A program made the translations under genes and the position numbers. The notes beneath the pieces were generated by a model. The model saw nothing but the letters and a program-made list of their open reading frames with translations. It had not been told where the DNA came from and did not search any database. Source: Burkholderia sp. WAC0059 (GTDB taxonomy: Bacteria; Pseudomonadota; Gammaproteobacteria; Burkholderiales; Burkholderiaceae). Taken from it: a DNA stretch of 64,000 nt. Where the stretch lies: positions 1 through 64,000 of the forward strand of contig NZ_PNEO01000010.1 in the NCBI RefSeq assembly GCF_002870125.1, read 5' to 3'. Below, piece after piece: positions 27,396 through 40,602 of the stretch. Position 1 is the stretch's first letter. The number at the start of each line of letters is the position of its first letter.

Positions 27396-27404
27396 TGAGA
27401 TAAT
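27396..27404 (+). promoter_or_regulatory. Candidate extended -10 for map
   Basis: TG-A-GATAAT, an extended -10 element, 36 bp upstream of the map ATG; no recognisable -35. Confidence 0.35.
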
Positions 27405-27440
27405 GGCCCACTGAACTGCATTTGCGGGCTTCATCACATC

Positions 27441-28262
27441 ATGGCCATCTCGATCAAGAACGAAGACGACGTCGCGAAAATGCGCGTCGCCTGCCGGCTG
27501 GCAAGCGAAGTACTCGACTACATTACGCCGCTCGTCGTCGCCGGCGTGACGACGGGCGAGCTCGACCGCCTGTGCCACGAATACATGCTGAACGTGCAGG
27601 GCACCGTGCCGGCGCCGCTCAACTACCAGCCGCCCGGCTATCCGCCTTACCCGAAGGCCACCTGCATCTCGGTCAACGACGTGATCTGCCACGGCATTCC
27701 GGGCGACAAGACGCTCAAGAACGGCGACGCGCTGAACATCGACATCACCGTCATCAAGGACGGCTACTTCGGCGACACGAGCCGGATGTTCATCGTCGGC
27801 GAGGGGTCGATTCTCGCGCGCCGGCTCGTGCAGACCACTTACGAATGCATGTGGCTCGGCATCGACCAGGTGCGCCCGGGCGCCCACCTCGGCGACATCG
27901 GCCACGCCATCCAGCGCCATGCCGAAGCGCAGGGCTACAGCGTCGTGCGCGAATACTGCGGCCACGGCATCGGCACCGTGTTTCACGAGGACCCGCAGGT
28001 GCTCCACTACGGCCGTCCCGGCACCGGTCTCGAGCTGCAGCCGGGCATGATCTTCACGGTCGAGCCGATGATCAACGCCGGCCGGCGCGATATCCGCACG
28101 ATGCCGGACCAATGGACCGTCAAGACGCGCGACCGCAGCCTGTCCGCACAGTGGGAACACACGGTGCTCGTGACGGAGCACGGCTACGACGTGCTGACGG
28201 TGTCGGCCGGCACGCCGGCGCGCCCGGCCATCGTGGCCCAGACGGCCAGCGCGGCGGCCTGA
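27441..28262 (+). CDS. map: Methionine aminopeptidase, type I
   Basis: 273 residues. Removes initiator methionine from nascent proteins after deformylation. The metal ligands of the pita-bread fold are all present: Asp101, Asp112, His175 (CGHGIG), Glu208 (TVEPM) and Glu239 (WEHT). Substrate His84 lies in VICHGIP. The last roughly 15 residues are an Ala-rich tail. Divergent from rpsB and followed by glnD after 256 bp in which I see no gene or clear terminator. Confidence 0.98.
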   Translation: MAISIKNEDDVAKMRVACRLASEVLDYITPLVVAGVTTGELDRLCHEYMLNVQGTVPAPLNYQPPGYPPYPKATCISVNDVICHGIPGDKTLKNGDALNIDITVIKDGYFGDTSRMFIVGEGSILARRLVQTTYECMWLGIDQVRPGAHLGDIGHAIQRHAEAQGYSVVREYCGHGIGTVFHEDPQVLHYGRPGTGLELQPGMIFTVEPMINAGRRDIRTMPDQWTVKTRDRSLSAQWEHTVLVTEHGYDVLTVSAGTPARPAIVAQTASAAA

Positions 28263-28518
28263 GCGCGGAGGGACGGCGGCAAGCCCCAAGCCGGAGCGCG
28301 AGGAAGCGCGGCCGCGGATGCCCCCCCGGGGCCCGCCGGCAACCGTTTCCGCCGCTTCAGGCCGTGTCCTTCTTGTTGCGCCTTGCCGCTCCCTGTCGTT
28401 TTCGCCGCCTCACGGTCGTCCCGCACAAGCCGACAAATCAGCCGATACTCCGGGTCCGGCCCGCGCGCCGGGCCCGCTTTCCGTCCAGTCAACCCCGTAA
28501 TCCGCGCGCCCCAGACCC

Positions 28519-31098
28519 ATGAGCGTTCCCGCCGCCGCCCTGCCCGACACGTCCTCGCTGAAATCCGGCTACAAGACCGCGAAGGCCCAGTTGCTGGAGC
28601 GCTTCCGCACCGCGACCAACGTCGACACGCTGATGCGCGCGCTCGCGCGCACGACCGACGACACGCTGCGTCAAGCCTGGCACGCCTGCGGGTTGCCGGC
28701 CTCGCTCGCGCTCGTCGCCGTCGGCGGTTTCGGGCGCGGCGAGCTGGCCCCGTATTCCGACGTCGACATCCTCGTCCTGCTGCCCGAGGATGAGCCGCTC
28801 GACCACGTGGAAGCGCGCATCGAGCGCTTCATCGGGCTCGCCTGGGACCTCGGCCTCGAGATCGGCAGCAGCGTGCGCACCGTCGCGCAGTGCCTCGAAG
28901 AAGCGGCCGGCGACATCACAGTGCGCACGTCGCTGCTCGAGGCGCGCCGCATCACGGGCAGCGCCGCGCTGTTCGGCGACTTCGCCGGACGCTACCGCGA
29001 GGCGCTCGACCCGCGCGCCTTCTTTCAGGCCAAGGTGCTCGAAATGCGCCAGCGCCACGCGAAGTTTCAGGACACGCCCTACGCGCTGGAACCGAACGTC
29101 AAGGAGAGCCCGGGCGGGCTGCGCGACCTCCAGTTGATTCTCTGGATCACCGAGGCGGCCGGTTTCGGCAGCAGTTGGCGGGAGCTGGACCAACGCGGGC
29201 TCATCACGGGCCGCGAGGCGCGCGAACTGCGCCGCAACGAGTCGTTCCTGAAGACGCTGCGCGCGCGCCTGCACGTGCTCGCCGGCCGCCGCCAGGACAT
29301 TCTCGTGTTCGACCTGCAGACGGCCCTCGCCGAAAGCTTCGGCCACGAGGATAGCGCAACGCGGCGCGCGAGCGAGCTGCTCATGCGTCGCTACTATTGG
29401 GCGGCGAAGGCCGTCACGCAGCTCGCGACCATCCTGATCCTGAACATCGAGGCGCAGCTCTTCCCGAACACGAGCGGCATCACGCGTGTGCTTTCGGAGC
29501 GCTTCGTCGAGAAGCAGGGCATGCTCGAAATCGCGCGCGACGACGTGTTCGAGCGCGAGCCGCACGCGATCCTCGAAGCGTTCCTGCTCTACGAGCAGAC
29601 GCCGGGCGTGAAGGGGCTATCGGCCCGCACGCTACGCGCGCTCTACAACGCGCGCGACGTGATGGACCAGCACTGGCGGCGCGATCCCGGGAACCGGCGC
29701 CTCTTCCTCGAAATTCTCCAGCAGCCGGCGGGCATCACGCACGCGCTGCGGCTCATGAACCAGACGAGCGTGCTCGGGCGCTATCTGCTGAACTTCCGGC
29801 GCATCGTCGGCCAGATGCAGCACGATCTTTACCACGTCTACACGGTCGACCAGCACATCCTGATGGTGCTGCGTAACCTGCGCCGCTTCGCCGTGCCCGA
29901 GCACGCGCACGAGTATCCGTTCTGCAGCCAGTTGATCTCGAACTTCGAGCGGCCGTGGGTGCTGTCCGTGGCCGCGCTGTTCCACGACATCGCCAAGGGC
30001 CGCGGCGGCGATCACTCGACGCTCGGCATGGCCGACGCGCGGCGCTTCTGTCGCGAGCACGGCATCTCGGGCGAGGACGCAGCGCTCGTGGTCTGGCTCG
30101 TCGAGCACCACCTGACGATGAGTCAGGTCGCGCAAAAGCAGGACACGAGCGACCCCGAGGTGGTCAAGCGCTTCGCCGGGCTCGTCGGTTCCGAGCGCGG
30201 GCTGACGGCGCTCTATCTGCTGACCGTGGCCGACATCCGCGGCACGAGCCCGAAGGTCTGGAACAACTGGAAGGGCAAGCTGCTCGAGGACCTCTACCGC
30301 GCCACGCTCGCGGTGCTGGGCGGCGCGCGGCCCGACACGCATTCGGAACTGAAGACGCGCAAGGAGGAGGCGCTCGCGCTGCTGCGGCTCGAAACCGTCC
30401 CGGAGGACGCGCACCGCGCCCTCTGGGACGAGCTCGACGTCGGCTATTTCCTGCGCCACGACGCGGCCGACATCGCCTGGCAGACGCGCGTGCTCTACCG
30501 CCACGTGCACACCGACGCGCCCGTCGTGCACGCGCGGCCCTCGCCGATCGGCGAGGCGCTGCAGGTGCTCGTCTACGTGAAGGACCGCCCCGATCTGTTC
30601 GCGGCCATGTGCGGGTACTTCGACCGCAACGCGCTTTCGGTGCTCGACGCACGCGTGAGCACCACGCGCCACGGCTACGCGATCGACAACTTCCTCGTCG
30701 CGCAAACCGAGGGCGGCGTCCACTATCGCGACATCGCGAACCTCGTCGAGCAGGAGCTGGCCGCCCGCCTCGCGAGCCCGGACCAGGCGCTGCCCGAGCC
30801 GGCCCGGGGCCGGCTCTCGCGGCTCTCGCGCACGTTCCCGGTCACGCCGCGCATCGACCTGCGGGCCGACGAGCGCGGCCAGTACTACATCCTGTCCCTG
30901 TCGGCAAACGACCGGCCGGGTCTCCTTTATTCGATCGCGCGCGTGCTCGCCGGGCACCAGGTCGGCGTCCACGCCGCCCGGATCAACACGCTCGGCGAGC
31001 GCGTCGAGGACGTGTTCCTGCTCGACGGCTCCGGACTCTCGGACAACCGGCTGCAGATTCAGGTCGAAACCGAACTGCTGCGCGCGGTCGCCGTATAA
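28519..31098 (+). CDS. glnD: Bifunctional uridylyltransferase/uridylyl-removing enzyme
   Basis: 859 residues. Senses glutamine and adds or removes UMP on PII proteins. It has an N-terminal nucleotidyltransferase with GGFGRGEL (69-76) and metal-binding DVD (81-83). The GlnD helical domain contains [13 protein letters not shown]. An HD hydrolase domain ([14 protein letters not shown], near 490) follows, then two C-terminal ACT domains ([15 protein letters not shown] and [15 protein letters not shown]). Full length and intact. Eight bases separate it from the pseudouridine synthase gene. Confidence 0.98.
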   Translation: MSVPAAALPDTSSLKSGYKTAKAQLLERFRTATNVDTLMRALARTTDDTLRQAWHACGLPASLALVAVGGFGRGELAPYSDVDILVLLPEDEPLDHVEARIERFIGLAWDLGLEIGSSVRTVAQCLEEAAGDITVRTSLLEARRITGSAALFGDFAGRYREALDPRAFFQAKVLEMRQRHAKFQDTPYALEPNVKESPGGLRDLQLILWITEAAGFGSSWRELDQRGLITGREARELRRNESFLKTLRARLHVLAGRRQDILVFDLQTALAESFGHEDSATRRASELLMRRYYWAAKAVTQLATILILNIEAQLFPNTSGITRVLSERFVEKQGMLEIARDDVFEREPHAILEAFLLYEQTPGVKGLSARTLRALYNARDVMDQHWRRDPGNRRLFLEILQQPAGITHALRLMNQTSVLGRYLLNFRRIVGQMQHDLYHVYTVDQHILMVLRNLRRFAVPEHAHEYPFCSQLISNFERPWVLSVAALFHDIAKGRGGDHSTLGMADARRFCREHGISGEDAALVVWLVEHHLTMSQVAQKQDTSDPEVVKRFAGLVGSERGLTALYLLTVADIRGTSPKVWNNWKGKLLEDLYRATLAVLGGARPDTHSELKTRKEEALALLRLETVPEDAHRALWDELDVGYFLRHDAADIAWQTRVLYRHVHTDAPVVHARPSPIGEALQVLVYVKDRPDLFAAMCGYFDRNALSVLDARVSTTRHGYAIDNFLVAQTEGGVHYRDIANLVEQELAARLASPDQALPEPARGRLSRLSRTFPVTPRIDLRADERGQYYILSLSANDRPGLLYSIARVLAGHQVGVHAARINTLGERVEDVFLLDGSGLSDNRLQIQVETELLRAVAV

Positions 31099-31106
31099 GA
31101 ACATCG

Positions 31107-32822
31107 ATGCGAGCCAAACTGACTGCCAAACATCCGCGCCCGACCACGTCGGAGCGCGCGCCCGTCCGCCGCGGCAGCGCGACGGCGCGCAAGCCGGCGA
31201 AACCGTCCGGCGCCGAAGCGCGCGCCGGCGGCAAGCCCGCTACGCCCGCCGCTTCTTCCGGGCCGGCCCCGGCGAAGACGCCCCGCACGCCGGCGTCTAC
31301 TCTGCCCCGCGAAGACCGTGCGCCAGGCCGCCCGGCCCGGCCGCCGCGCGCTGGATCGTCGGATGCGCCGACGCCCCGGTTCGGCAAGAACCCGGCCGCC
31401 GGGCAAACCCGGCCCCGGCCGGTGCGTGAGGAACGATCGACCCAACCGGCCGGCCGGAATCGGACGGAAGGCAATGCCGAAGCCCGAACCGGACGATCGT
31501 CGGACCGGCCTCCGCGTCGGAGCGATGCTACGGCAGCGCCGGCCCGTAGAAATTGGACGGAAGGCAACGCCGAAGCCCGAACCGGCCGATCGTCCGATCG
31601 GCCGCCGCGTCGGGGCGAGGCTGCGGCAGCACCGGCCCGTAGAAATTGGACAGAAGGCAACGCCGAAGCCCGAACCGGCCGATCGTCCGATCGGCCGCCG
31701 CGTCGGGGTGAGGCTGCGGCGGCGCCGGCCCGCCGGAATCCCGCGGACCGCGATGCCCGGCCCGTGGGAAAACCGGACCGGAGCGACGGCGCCACGCGCG
31801 CGCGCCGCAATTTTGACGAAAACAGCGGAAATCGCCCCGCCCGCTCGCCCGCCGGCCCCCGTAATCCGAACGAGCGCCCGTACGCGGATCGTAAAAAGCG
31901 TCACGACGCACCGTTGGCCCAGGGCGACCGGAAAGCCAGGGCGACCAACGGGCCGCAGCGGGGGGCCGGAGAATCGTACGGCCCGCGCGCGCGGCCGACG
32001 CCGGCCCGCTCAAGCGCGGCCCCGACCGCCGTCCGCGCCGCCCGCCCCGTCCCGAACGACGAATCCGGCATGCTGCGGCTATCGAGGCGCATGTCCGAGC
32101 TCGGCCTGTGCTCGCGCCGCGAGGCCGACGAATGGATCGAGAGGGGCTGGGTGCTCGTCGACGGCCAGCGCGCCGACACGCTCGGCATCAAGATTCGCCC
32201 GGACCAGCGCATCGAGGTCGATCCGGCCGCCCGCGCCGCCCAGGCGCGCCAGGTCACGATCCTGCTGCACAAGCCCGTCGGCTACGTGTCCGGCCAGGCC
32301 GAGGACGGCTATCCGCCCGCCGTCACGCTCGTCACCGGCGCCAACCACTGGGACGGCGACCGCGCGGGCATCCGCTTCTCGCCGCTGCATCTGCGCACGC
32401 TCGCGCCGGCGGGACGGCTCGACATCGATTCGACCGGCCTGCTCGTGCTGACTCAGGACGGCCGCGTCGCGAAACAGTTGATCGGCGAGCAGTCGGACAT
32501 CGACAAGGAATATCTGGTGCGCGTGACCTACGGCGACCTCGACACGGACATCGACCGGCACTTCCCGGCCGAGAGTCTCGCGATGCTGCGCCACGGGCTC
32601 TCGCTCGACGACGTTCCGCTCAAGGCCGCCATGGTGAGCTGGCGGAACGGCGAGCAACTGCGTTTCGTGCTGCGCGAAGGCAAGAAGCGGCAGATCCGCC
32701 GCATGTGCGAGCTGGTCGGGCTGAAAGTGGTGGGACTCAAGCGCGTGCGCATGGGGCGCGTCCTGCTCGGCGCCCTGCCGCAGGGCCAGTGGCGCTATCT
32801 GACGCCCGAAGAGTCGTTCTGA
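31107..32822 (+). CDS. rluB: RluB/RsuA-family pseudouridine synthase with long disordered, repeat-bearing N-terminus
   Basis: 571 residues. About 320 N-terminal residues are Arg/Ala/Pro/Ser-rich and probably disordered; the catalytic part follows. It comprises an S4 RNA-binding domain (RLSRRMSELGLCSRREADEWI, from about 325, read in two parts) and the RsuA/RluB catalytic domain (LHLRTLAPAGRLDIDSTGLL with catalytic Asp, then LREGKKRQIRRMCELVG). It is likely to modify U2605 of 23S rRNA (E. coli numbering) in the decoding-distant stem, if truly RluB. A 31-residue unit is repeated three times in the N-terminus. The start is ATG 31107, 8 bp after glnD; a start further into the disordered region cannot be excluded. 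Confidence 0.92.
   Translation: MRAKLTAKHPRPTTSERAPVRRGSATARKPAKPSGAEARAGGKPATPAASSGPAPAKTPRTPASTLPREDRAPGRPARPPRAGSSDAPTPRFGKNPAAGQTRPRPVREERSTQPAGRNRTEGNAEARTGRSSDRPPRRSDATAAPARRNWTEGNAEARTGRSSDRPPRRGEAAAAPARRNWTEGNAEARTGRSSDRPPRRGEAAAAPARRNPADRDARPVGKPDRSDGATRARRNFDENSGNRPARSPAGPRNPNERPYADRKKRHDAPLAQGDRKARATNGPQRGAGESYGPRARPTPARSSAAPTAVRAARPVPNDESGMLRLSRRMSELGLCSRREADEWIERGWVLVDGQRADTLGIKIRPDQRIEVDPAARAAQARQVTILLHKPVGYVSGQAEDGYPPAVTLVTGANHWDGDRAGIRFSPLHLRTLAPAGRLDIDSTGLLVLTQDGRVAKQLIGEQSDIDKEYLVRVTYGDLDTDIDRHFPAESLAMLRHGLSLDDVPLKAAMVSWRNGEQLRFVLREGKKRQIRRMCELVGLKVVGLKRVRMGRVLLGALPQGQWRYLTPEESF
31455..31733 (+). repeat. 93-bp tandem repeat, three copies, inside the pseudouridine synthase gene
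   Basis: Three in-frame 93-bp units start at 31455, 31548 and 31641. They encode variants of RNWTEGNAEARTGRSSDRPP plus RRGEAAAAPAR. The second and third units differ at only a few bases; the first is more diverged. Unit length is a multiple of three, so copy-number change would alter protein length without a frameshift. Confidence 0.9.
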
Positions 32823-32892
32823 TGGCATTCAGGGCGGCCGGGCGACGAGGAGAATACCGCCTTGCCGCCCGGAACCGCCGCCCAGCCGCCGC

Positions 32893-35483
<2,591 letters not shown>

Positions 35484-35732
35484 TCAGCGTTACGGAGATG
35501 TATCGAGCATCAGATTATCGCAGGAAGCCGCGCCCCGGGGCAGCAGGCGCGACCCGGGCATTCGAGGCCTGCGGAAGATTCGCTCACGATGGCCGAAGGT
35601 CGGGCGCGGCTTTCGGGCGCCGGCAGACTTCGGGGCGCCCGGAGCGGAGCCGCAACGCGCCGCGGATGGGCGGAAGTCCGAGCGTTCCCGCCTGTCTGCG
35701 GGCGGGAAAATCGGCCCGGCTTATTGGCCGAA

Positions 35733-36986
35733 TTACTGGCTGAAAAGCCGGCGCGTGGTCGGCGAGCCCGCCGGAATGCCGGCCTGCTCGAGCCGGGCGT
35801 AGAGCGTCATGAGCTGCTTGTCGATCGACTGCAGCACGCTCTCGGGCAGCGGGCGGCGCTGGTCGTCCACGACGCGCCCGCCGATACGTTCCGCGAGCGA
35901 CTTCGCGTAATCGCACATCAGCCGGAACGGCAGGATGTCCTCGTCGGCCACGGGCACGTCGAGGATCAGCGTGAGCATCTGGCCGCCCTTGTAGGTGAGG
36001 TCGTCGCGCAGGAAATTGGTGTCGCCGAACTGCAGCATGAACACGGGGCTCTGCTTCGCGTCGAGCTTCACGAAACGCGTGCCGTCGCGCGAGAGCAGCA
36101 GGCCGTCCTGCGAGGCAATGGCTTGCACATAGTTGGCCGACCACGGCGCGCCGTCCGACATCACGTTGATCGACAACTGCGCGTCGCATTGCGCAGCAAA
36201 GCCGTCGAGCTCGCGCGCCATCGACACGGTTTCCATCATGTCCGGAAATTCGGGCGACGCATCGAGCGCGTCGGCGAACTGCTGGACGCCCGTCACGAAC
36301 TCGGAGAATTCGAGCTCGTTGAGCGGGCCGCTGCGGTTCGCGAGCTGCGCGGCCGCGCGCAATTCCTCGTAGCGCACGCCGCTTTGCAGCAGCTCCCAGG
36401 CGCCGCCGCCCTCGGGCCGGCCCTCGATGTGCACGGGCTTGCTGCCGGCGCGACGCAATTTCTGCGCGAGCGGCAGCGCGCGCTCGCCGGCCACGGCGCC
36501 CGGCAGCCGGACCGGTACGACGCAGTCGATGCGCCGGTCCACGACCGGGGGGGGCGCCGACGAAATCGTCGTAGCGGCCGGCAGCACCGGCTCGACGGGC
36601 TCGTCGGGCCCACCGGACGCGGCCCCCGCCTCGGGGGCCTCCGCGGACGACGGTTCCGGTTCGGGAAAACCGTTCGGCGAGGTGTTCTCGGCCTGGATGT
36701 CGGCAGGCGTGTCGAGCGGCGCGGCCGCGCCGAAGCCCGGCTCGATGCGCTCGTCGGACGGGACGTCGCCGGAGAGCGTCGGCTCGCGGCGCGACGGCGC
36801 GCGGGCGGGCTCGATGAACGGCCCCGGCTCGGGCTGGTCGTCGCGCGCGAGCGGCTCTTCCGCGTCCGCCGGCATGGGCCGCGGCATCCGGCGGCGCACC
36901 TTCGCTCCCTGCCACGCGTTGTACACCACCACGCCCCCGACCACCACGGCGCCCGCGCCGATCAACCCGAGTGTCAACTCGTCCAT
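35733..36986 (-). CDS. ZipA-like cell-division protein
   Basis: 417 residues. One N-terminal membrane anchor (LTLGLIGAGAVVVGGVVVYNAW, residues 4-25) is followed by a basic patch and then an acidic Pro/Glu/Ala-rich linker to about residue 150. The C-terminal globular domain resembles the ZipA FtsZ-binding domain (IDCVVPVRLPG, GGQMLTLILDVP, CDYAKSLAERIGGRVVDDQ). This layout, and the place between smc and ligA, match the beta-proteobacterial ZipA-like family. ZipA tethers FtsZ to the inner membrane; function here is by architecture rather than a catalytic motif. The start is at MDELTLGL rather than six codons earlier. Confidence 0.85.
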   Translation of the reverse strand: MDELTLGLIGAGAVVVGGVVVYNAWQGAKVRRRMPRPMPADAEEPLARDDQPEPGPFIEPARAPSRREPTLSGDVPSDERIEPGFGAAAPLDTPADIQAENTSPNGFPEPEPSSAEAPEAGAASGGPDEPVEPVLPAATTISSAPPPVVDRRIDCVVPVRLPGAVAGERALPLAQKLRRAGSKPVHIEGRPEGGGAWELLQSGVRYEELRAAAQLANRSGPLNELEFSEFVTGVQQFADALDASPEFPDMMETVSMARELDGFAAQCDAQLSINVMSDGAPWSANYVQAIASQDGLLLSRDGTRFVKLDAKQSPVFMLQFGDTNFLRDDLTYKGGQMLTLILDVPVADEDILPFRLMCDYAKSLAERIGGRVVDDQRRPLPESVLQSIDKQLMTLYARLEQAGIPAGSPTTRRLFSQ

Positions 36987-37083
36987 GCATGCTCCATCAG
37001 CCATTCTTTTGCAGCGGCAGTCGCCCTGCGGGCCGCGCGCGGGTTCGCCCCGCCGCCCCGGCGCGCTGGCCGCCGCCCGACGT

Positions 37084-40000
37084 TCAAACCGTATTCTGGG
37101 CGAAACCCGCGGCCGTTTCCATGTCGACCGCGACGATCCGCGATACGCCCTGCTCCTGCATCGTCACGCCGATCAGTTGCTGCGCCATCTCCATCGCGAT
37201 TTTGTTGTGCGAGATGAAGAGGAACTGGGTCTTGTCCGACATCGCGCGCACGAGGTTCGCGAAGCGCTCCGTGTTCGCGTCGTCGAGCGGCGCGTCCACC
37301 TCGTCGAGCAGGCAGAACGGCGCGGGGTTCAACTGGAACATCGCGAACACGAGCGCGGTCGCCGTCAGCGCCTTTTCCCCGCCGGAAAGCAGGTGGATCG
37401 TCGAGTTCTTCTTGCCCGGCGGCTGGGCCATCACCTGCACGCCGGCGTCGAGTATCTCGTCGCCGGTCATGATGAGCTTCGCCTGGCCGCCGCCGAACAG
37501 GCGCGGGAACAGCTCGCCGAAATGCCGGTTCACCTCGTCGAAGGTGCCCTGCAGCAGCGCGCGCGTTTCCTGGTCGATCTTGCGGATCGCGTCCTCGAGC
37601 GTTTCGATCGCGCTCGTCAAATCGGCCGACTGCGCGTCGAGGAACGTCTTGCGCTCGGTGGCCGCGGCCAGTTCGTCGAGCGCGGCCATGTTGACGGGAC
37701 CGAGCGCCGCGATCGCGTTGTTGATGCGCGTGACCTCGCCCTGCAGCCACGAAGGCTTGAGCTCGGGCGTGAGCTTTTCCTGGAGCGCCGCCTCGTCGAC
37801 GCCGGCGGCCTGCAATTGCTCGACGAACTGCTCGCCGTTCAGCCGGGCGGCCTGTTCCTTGAGCTGCAGTTCGGTGATGCGATCGCGCAACGGCTGCAGC
37901 GCGCGCTCGGCCGAGAGGCGCGTCTCGTCGGCCTCGCGCAGCTTCGTGCTCAGGTCGTCGAGCTCGGCGCGCGCCGCGCGCAGCGCCTCCTCCTTCTGCG
38001 CGCGGATTTCGAGCGCTTCCTGCAGCCCGGTGTGCGCGGTCTGTTCATTGATCGTCTCGAGTTCCGCGCGGGCGTCCTCGAGCGACGCGGCCACGCGCGC
38101 GTCCTGCTCCTCGGCGATCTGGATGTTGCGCCGCAGCTCCTCGATGCGGTTCGCGACGTTGCGCGCCGCAAAGCGCGCGTCGCCGGCCGCGCGCTCAAGG
38201 TCGCGCGCGCTTGCCCGCGCCGCGCCCAGCGCCTCGTCGAGCGACTCGAAGGCCAACTGGTTGTCCTCGAAGCGGGCCTGCAGTTCGGCCAGCCCGGCAT
38301 CGTGGCGCTCGAAGTTCGCCTCGGACTCGGCGCGCAGCGCGCGCTGCTCCTCGATCTGCGCGGCGATTTCCTCCAGCTCCTCGCGAATCTGCGTGCTGCG
38401 CGCCGTGTAGCGCTCGTGCGCCTGGGTCAGCTTGAGCACGTCCATCTGCAGCGCGTGCACGCGCTGCGTCGCGCGCTCGGCCTGCTGACGCAGGTCCGCG
38501 AGCGTCGCGGCCGCCTGCGAGTGCGCGGCCTCGGCCCGCACCGACGCGCTGCGCGCCTCGTCGGCCAGCAGCGCCTGGGCCCGTACCTGGCGCGTGAGAT
38601 TCTCGATTTCCTGCTGGCGCGCGAGCATGCCGGCCTGTTCGGAATCGGCCGCGTAAAGCTGCACGCCGACGCGCGTGACCCGGTGCCCGGCCTTCACGAC
38701 GAACGCGCCGCCGGCCGGTAGCTGGGCGCGCTGCGCGAGTGCGCCGGCGAGATCGTCGGCGACGAACGTCGTGTCGAGCCATTCGTTGAGCACGGCGCGC
38801 AGCCCCGCGTCGTCGATGCGCACGAGCGACTGCAACGGCGTCAGTCCGGCGGGCGCGGTGCTCGCCGCTCCGGCCGCGGGCGGCGCGTAGAACGCGAGCC
38901 GCGCGGGCGGCGCGTCGCTCGCGAACGCCTTCACCCAGTCGAGATTCGAAACTTCGAGCGCGGCGAGACGCTCGCGCAGCACGGCTTCGAGCGCGGTTTC
39001 CCAGCCCGGCTCCACGTGCAATTTCTTCCAGAGCCGCGGCAGCGCGCCGAGCTCGTGACGGTCGAGCCACGGCTGGATCTTGCCGTCGGTCTGCACGTTC
39101 TCCTGCAGTTGCTTCAAGGCGGCGAGCCGCGCTTCGAGCTGATGAATCTGGGCGCTTTCGCTCTGCACGCGCTCGTGCGCGGCGCGGCGTTCGGCGTCGA
39201 GGCGCGGCAGCGTCTCCTGCGCTTCGGCCAGGCGGTCCTGCGCGTCGCGCAGGATTTCCTCCTGCTCGGCGAGCTGCACGCGCATCTCTTCGAGCTGCGC
39301 CTCGTCGGGGGCGTCGAGCCCGCCCGCTTCGGCCTTGAGCCGTTCGTGGCGCTGCTGGAGCTGCTGGAGCGACTGGTCGGCATTGCGCTGCTGCGCGGCT
39401 TCGAGCTTGAGCGCCTGCTCGGTGCGGGCGATGCCGGCGCGCTCGTCGTTCAGGCCGGTCTGCGCGTCGCGCCAGCGGGCTTCGAGCGCCGGCAGCGCGT
39501 CCTGTTTCGCGGCGGCCTCGTCCTCGGCGAACGCGGCCCGTTCCTCGGCCATCGCCCGTTGCTCTTCGGCTTCTTCCAGGTCGTCCTTCGCCTTGCGCGC
39601 CTGGGCCTGCCATTGCTCGCGCTGCGCCGCGAGCGCCGCGATCTGCGCCTGCACGCGGTTGCGCGACTCGACGATGAACTTGATCTCGGCCTCGAGCCGG
39701 CTCACCTCGGCGTTCGCCTCGTAGAGCGCGCCCTGGGCGCCCTGCATCGCGTCGCTCGCCGAGTAGTGCGCCACGCGCAGCGTTTCGAGCTGGGCCTCGA
39801 CTTCGCGCAGCTTCGCCGTATGCGCTTCGAGATCGACCTGCGCCTGCTCGATGGCGCGCTGCTGGCGCTGCTGCTCGCTCGCGGCCTCGTTCCGGCGCAG
39901 CATCCACAGGAGGCGCTGCTTCTCCTCGCCTTCGGCCTGCAGCTCGCGGAACTTCGTCGCGACCACGGCCTGGCCCTCGAGCTTTTCGAGGTTGGTCGCC

Positions 40001-40602
40001 AGCTCGCGGACGATGTCCTCGACGCGCGTCAAGTTTTCGCGCGTGTCGTGCAGCCGGTTTTCGGTCTCGCGGCGACGCTCCTTGTACTTCGAGACGCCCG
40101 CGGCCTCCTCGAGAAACACGCGCAGCTCTTCGGGCTTCGCCTCGATGATGCGCGCGATCATCCCCTGGCCGATGATCGCGTAGGCGCGCGGCCCGAGCCC
40201 CGTGCCGAGGAAGATGTCCTGAATGTCGCGCCGCCGCGCGGGCAGGTTGTTGATGTAGTAGCTCGAGGTGCCGTCGCGCGTCAGCACGCGCTTGACGGCG
40301 ATCTCCGCATACTGGCCCCACTGCCCGGCCGCGCGGCCGTCGGCGTTGTCGAACACGAGTTCGACGCTCGCGCGGCTGCCGGGCTTGCGCGCGGTCGAGC
40401 CGTTGAAGATCACGTCCTGCATCGACTCGCCGCGCAGTTCGGAGGCCCGGGACTCGCCGAGCACCCAGCGCACGGCATCGATGATGTTGGACTTTCCGCA
40501 TCCGTTCGGACCGACCACGCCGACGAGCTGGCCGGGGACCTGGAAATGCGTGGGATCGACGAATGACTTGAAGCCAGCGAGCTTAATCGAGGTCAGGCGC
40601 AC
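37084..40602 (-). CDS. smc: Chromosome segregation ATPase SMC
   Basis: 1172 residues. Condensin-like ATPase for chromosome organisation. The N-terminal ATP head has Walker A GPNGCGKSN (31-39). Long coiled coils run at about 170-500 and 660-1000 around a hinge near 520-640. The C-terminal head has signature LSGGEKALTA and Walker B LLDEVDAPLDD. The start is GTG at 40602 (VRLTSIKLAGFKSF); the longer open frame upstream is not SMC sequence. Partner genes scpA/scpB are not in the window. The ZipA-like gene follows after 97 bp. Confidence 0.97.
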   Translation of the reverse strand: MRLTSIKLAGFKSFVDPTHFQVPGQLVGVVGPNGCGKSNIIDAVRWVLGESRASELRGESMQDVIFNGSTARKPGSRASVELVFDNADGRAAGQWGQYAEIAVKRVLTRDGTSSYYINNLPARRRDIQDIFLGTGLGPRAYAIIGQGMIARIIEAKPEELRVFLEEAAGVSKYKERRRETENRLHDTRENLTRVEDIVRELATNLEKLEGQAVVATKFRELQAEGEEKQRLLWMLRRNEAASEQQRQQRAIEQAQVDLEAHTAKLREVEAQLETLRVAHYSASDAMQGAQGALYEANAEVSRLEAEIKFIVESRNRVQAQIAALAAQREQWQAQARKAKDDLEEAEEQRAMAEERAAFAEDEAAAKQDALPALEARWRDAQTGLNDERAGIARTEQALKLEAAQQRNADQSLQQLQQRHERLKAEAGGLDAPDEAQLEEMRVQLAEQEEILRDAQDRLAEAQETLPRLDAERRAAHERVQSESAQIHQLEARLAALKQLQENVQTDGKIQPWLDRHELGALPRLWKKLHVEPGWETALEAVLRERLAALEVSNLDWVKAFASDAPPARLAFYAPPAAGAASTAPAGLTPLQSLVRIDDAGLRAVLNEWLDTTFVADDLAGALAQRAQLPAGGAFVVKAGHRVTRVGVQLYAADSEQAGMLARQQEIENLTRQVRAQALLADEARSASVRAEAAHSQAAATLADLRQQAERATQRVHALQMDVLKLTQAHERYTARSTQIREELEEIAAQIEEQRALRAESEANFERHDAGLAELQARFEDNQLAFESLDEALGAARASARDLERAAGDARFAARNVANRIEELRRNIQIAEEQDARVAASLEDARAELETINEQTAHTGLQEALEIRAQKEEALRAARAELDDLSTKLREADETRLSAERALQPLRDRITELQLKEQAARLNGEQFVEQLQAAGVDEAALQEKLTPELKPSWLQGEVTRINNAIAALGPVNMAALDELAAATERKTFLDAQSADLTSAIETLEDAIRKIDQETRALLQGTFDEVNRHFGELFPRLFGGGQAKLIMTGDEILDAGVQVMAQPPGKKNSTIHLLSGGEKALTATALVFAMFQLNPAPFCLLDEVDAPLDDANTERFANLVRAMSDKTQFLFISHNKIAMEMAQQLIGVTMQEQGVSRIVAVDMETAAGFAQNTV

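Noticed and set aside
36536..36556. Run of G in the ZipA-like gene as a phase-variable tract
   Set aside because: Seven to eight G within a GC-rich Pro codon stretch is unremarkable, and the frame is intact.
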